Below are positions 63,794 through 64,000 of a stretch of DNA of 64,000 nt, piece after piece. Source of the DNA: Salegentibacter salegens (lineage in GTDB: Bacteria > Bacteroidota > Bacteroidia > Flavobacteriales > Flavobacteriaceae). The notes below the pieces were generated by a model. It did no database searches. It saw only the letters and a program-made list of their open reading frames with translations, and was not told the origin of the DNA. The position numbers and the translations under genes are program-made. Position 1 is the stretch's first letter. Every line of letters starts with the position of its first letter. The stretch lies in assembly GCF_900142975.1 (NCBI RefSeq), contig NZ_LT670848.1, positions 1,612,001-1,676,000 of the forward strand, in the 5' to 3' direction.

Positions 63794-64000
63794 AATCAAT
63801 TTTTAAATATAAAATAGTAAATAATTCTCGTTAATACTTCTTTTTGTTTCCAAAAGTTGGTAAGATAATTAATTTTTACTGAATCGTTCACTACAGGAGT
63901 CTGAAAACTATTTTAACCTCATCAAAAGACTCTTTATTACTGGAAATTTAATAGTATACAATTTTCTTATAGTTCTATATCAATTAATGGCGGGAAGCTC
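63794..64000. other. Right-hand end of the window
   Basis: 207 bases, A+T-rich, no gene, RNA or clear motif seen. Confidence 0.4.

Overview
The window is a low-to-moderate G+C stretch of chromosome from a member of the Bacteroidota, very probably a marine Flavobacteriaceae of the Gramella/Salegentibacter/Zunongwangia type. The evidence is: promoter boxes of the TAnnTTTG form (with an upstream TTG) in front of many genes, Bacteroidota-specific families (DUF3276, DUF1573 lipoprotein, long-form NusB, plug-less receptor-like barrels, cyclophilin-FKBP fusion), lipoprotein and SusC/TonB-style outer-membrane proteins, and a tmRNA with a GEDNYALAA tag. The genus is inferred from gene content only.

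Layout. 1-2.2 kb: ompH and guaB, convergent. 2.4-8.6 kb: a four-gene minus-strand operon (DUF4856 lipoprotein, imelysin-like lipoprotein, HTTM membrane protein, TonB-dependent receptor) that looks like an envelope uptake system, possibly for iron or a metal complex. 8.6-16.2 kb: housekeeping genes (HMG-CoA lyase, LysE exporter, pyrD, pepT, yajC, DUF1573, nusB, an amino-acid dehydrogenase). 16.3-27.6 kb: ABC exporter half, DUF3276, M14 peptidase, lipoprotein, csaA, two thiol peroxidase-type proteins, dual immunophilin, amidohydrolase, PiT-like transporter. 27.8-32.6 kb: barrel plus large TPR protein. 32.7-41.7 kb: ftsE-like ATPase, typA, kdsA, and a porin/BCCT transporter/universal stress protein set. 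42.7-45.3 kb: a small operon of membrane proteins, a winged-helix regulator and an MpaB-like oxygenase, bracketed by two copies of one 19-bp palindrome. 46.6 kb: tmRNA.

Downstream of tmRNA the character changes to accessory DNA (47-63.5 kb): two complete RND tripartite efflux systems on the minus strand with a TetR regulator between them, decayed remnants of an XRE regulator and of a type II toxin-antitoxin pair, and an animal-type haem peroxidase. The tmRNA terminator is repeated almost exactly (37 of 40 positions) at 63.4 kb, which would fit an island inserted behind ssrA, although no integrase lies in the window.

Scattered through the core part are five copies of a CGTCAT(T/C)CTGAA-type inverted repeat, four of them between convergent genes, and a separate pair of C-rich inverted repeats that touch the stop codons of two convergent genes. 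No CRISPR array, rRNA, canonical tRNA or intact insertion sequence was seen. The best candidates for something undescribed are the winged-helix/MpaB operon with its paired operators and the DUF4856-imelysin-HTTM-receptor operon.
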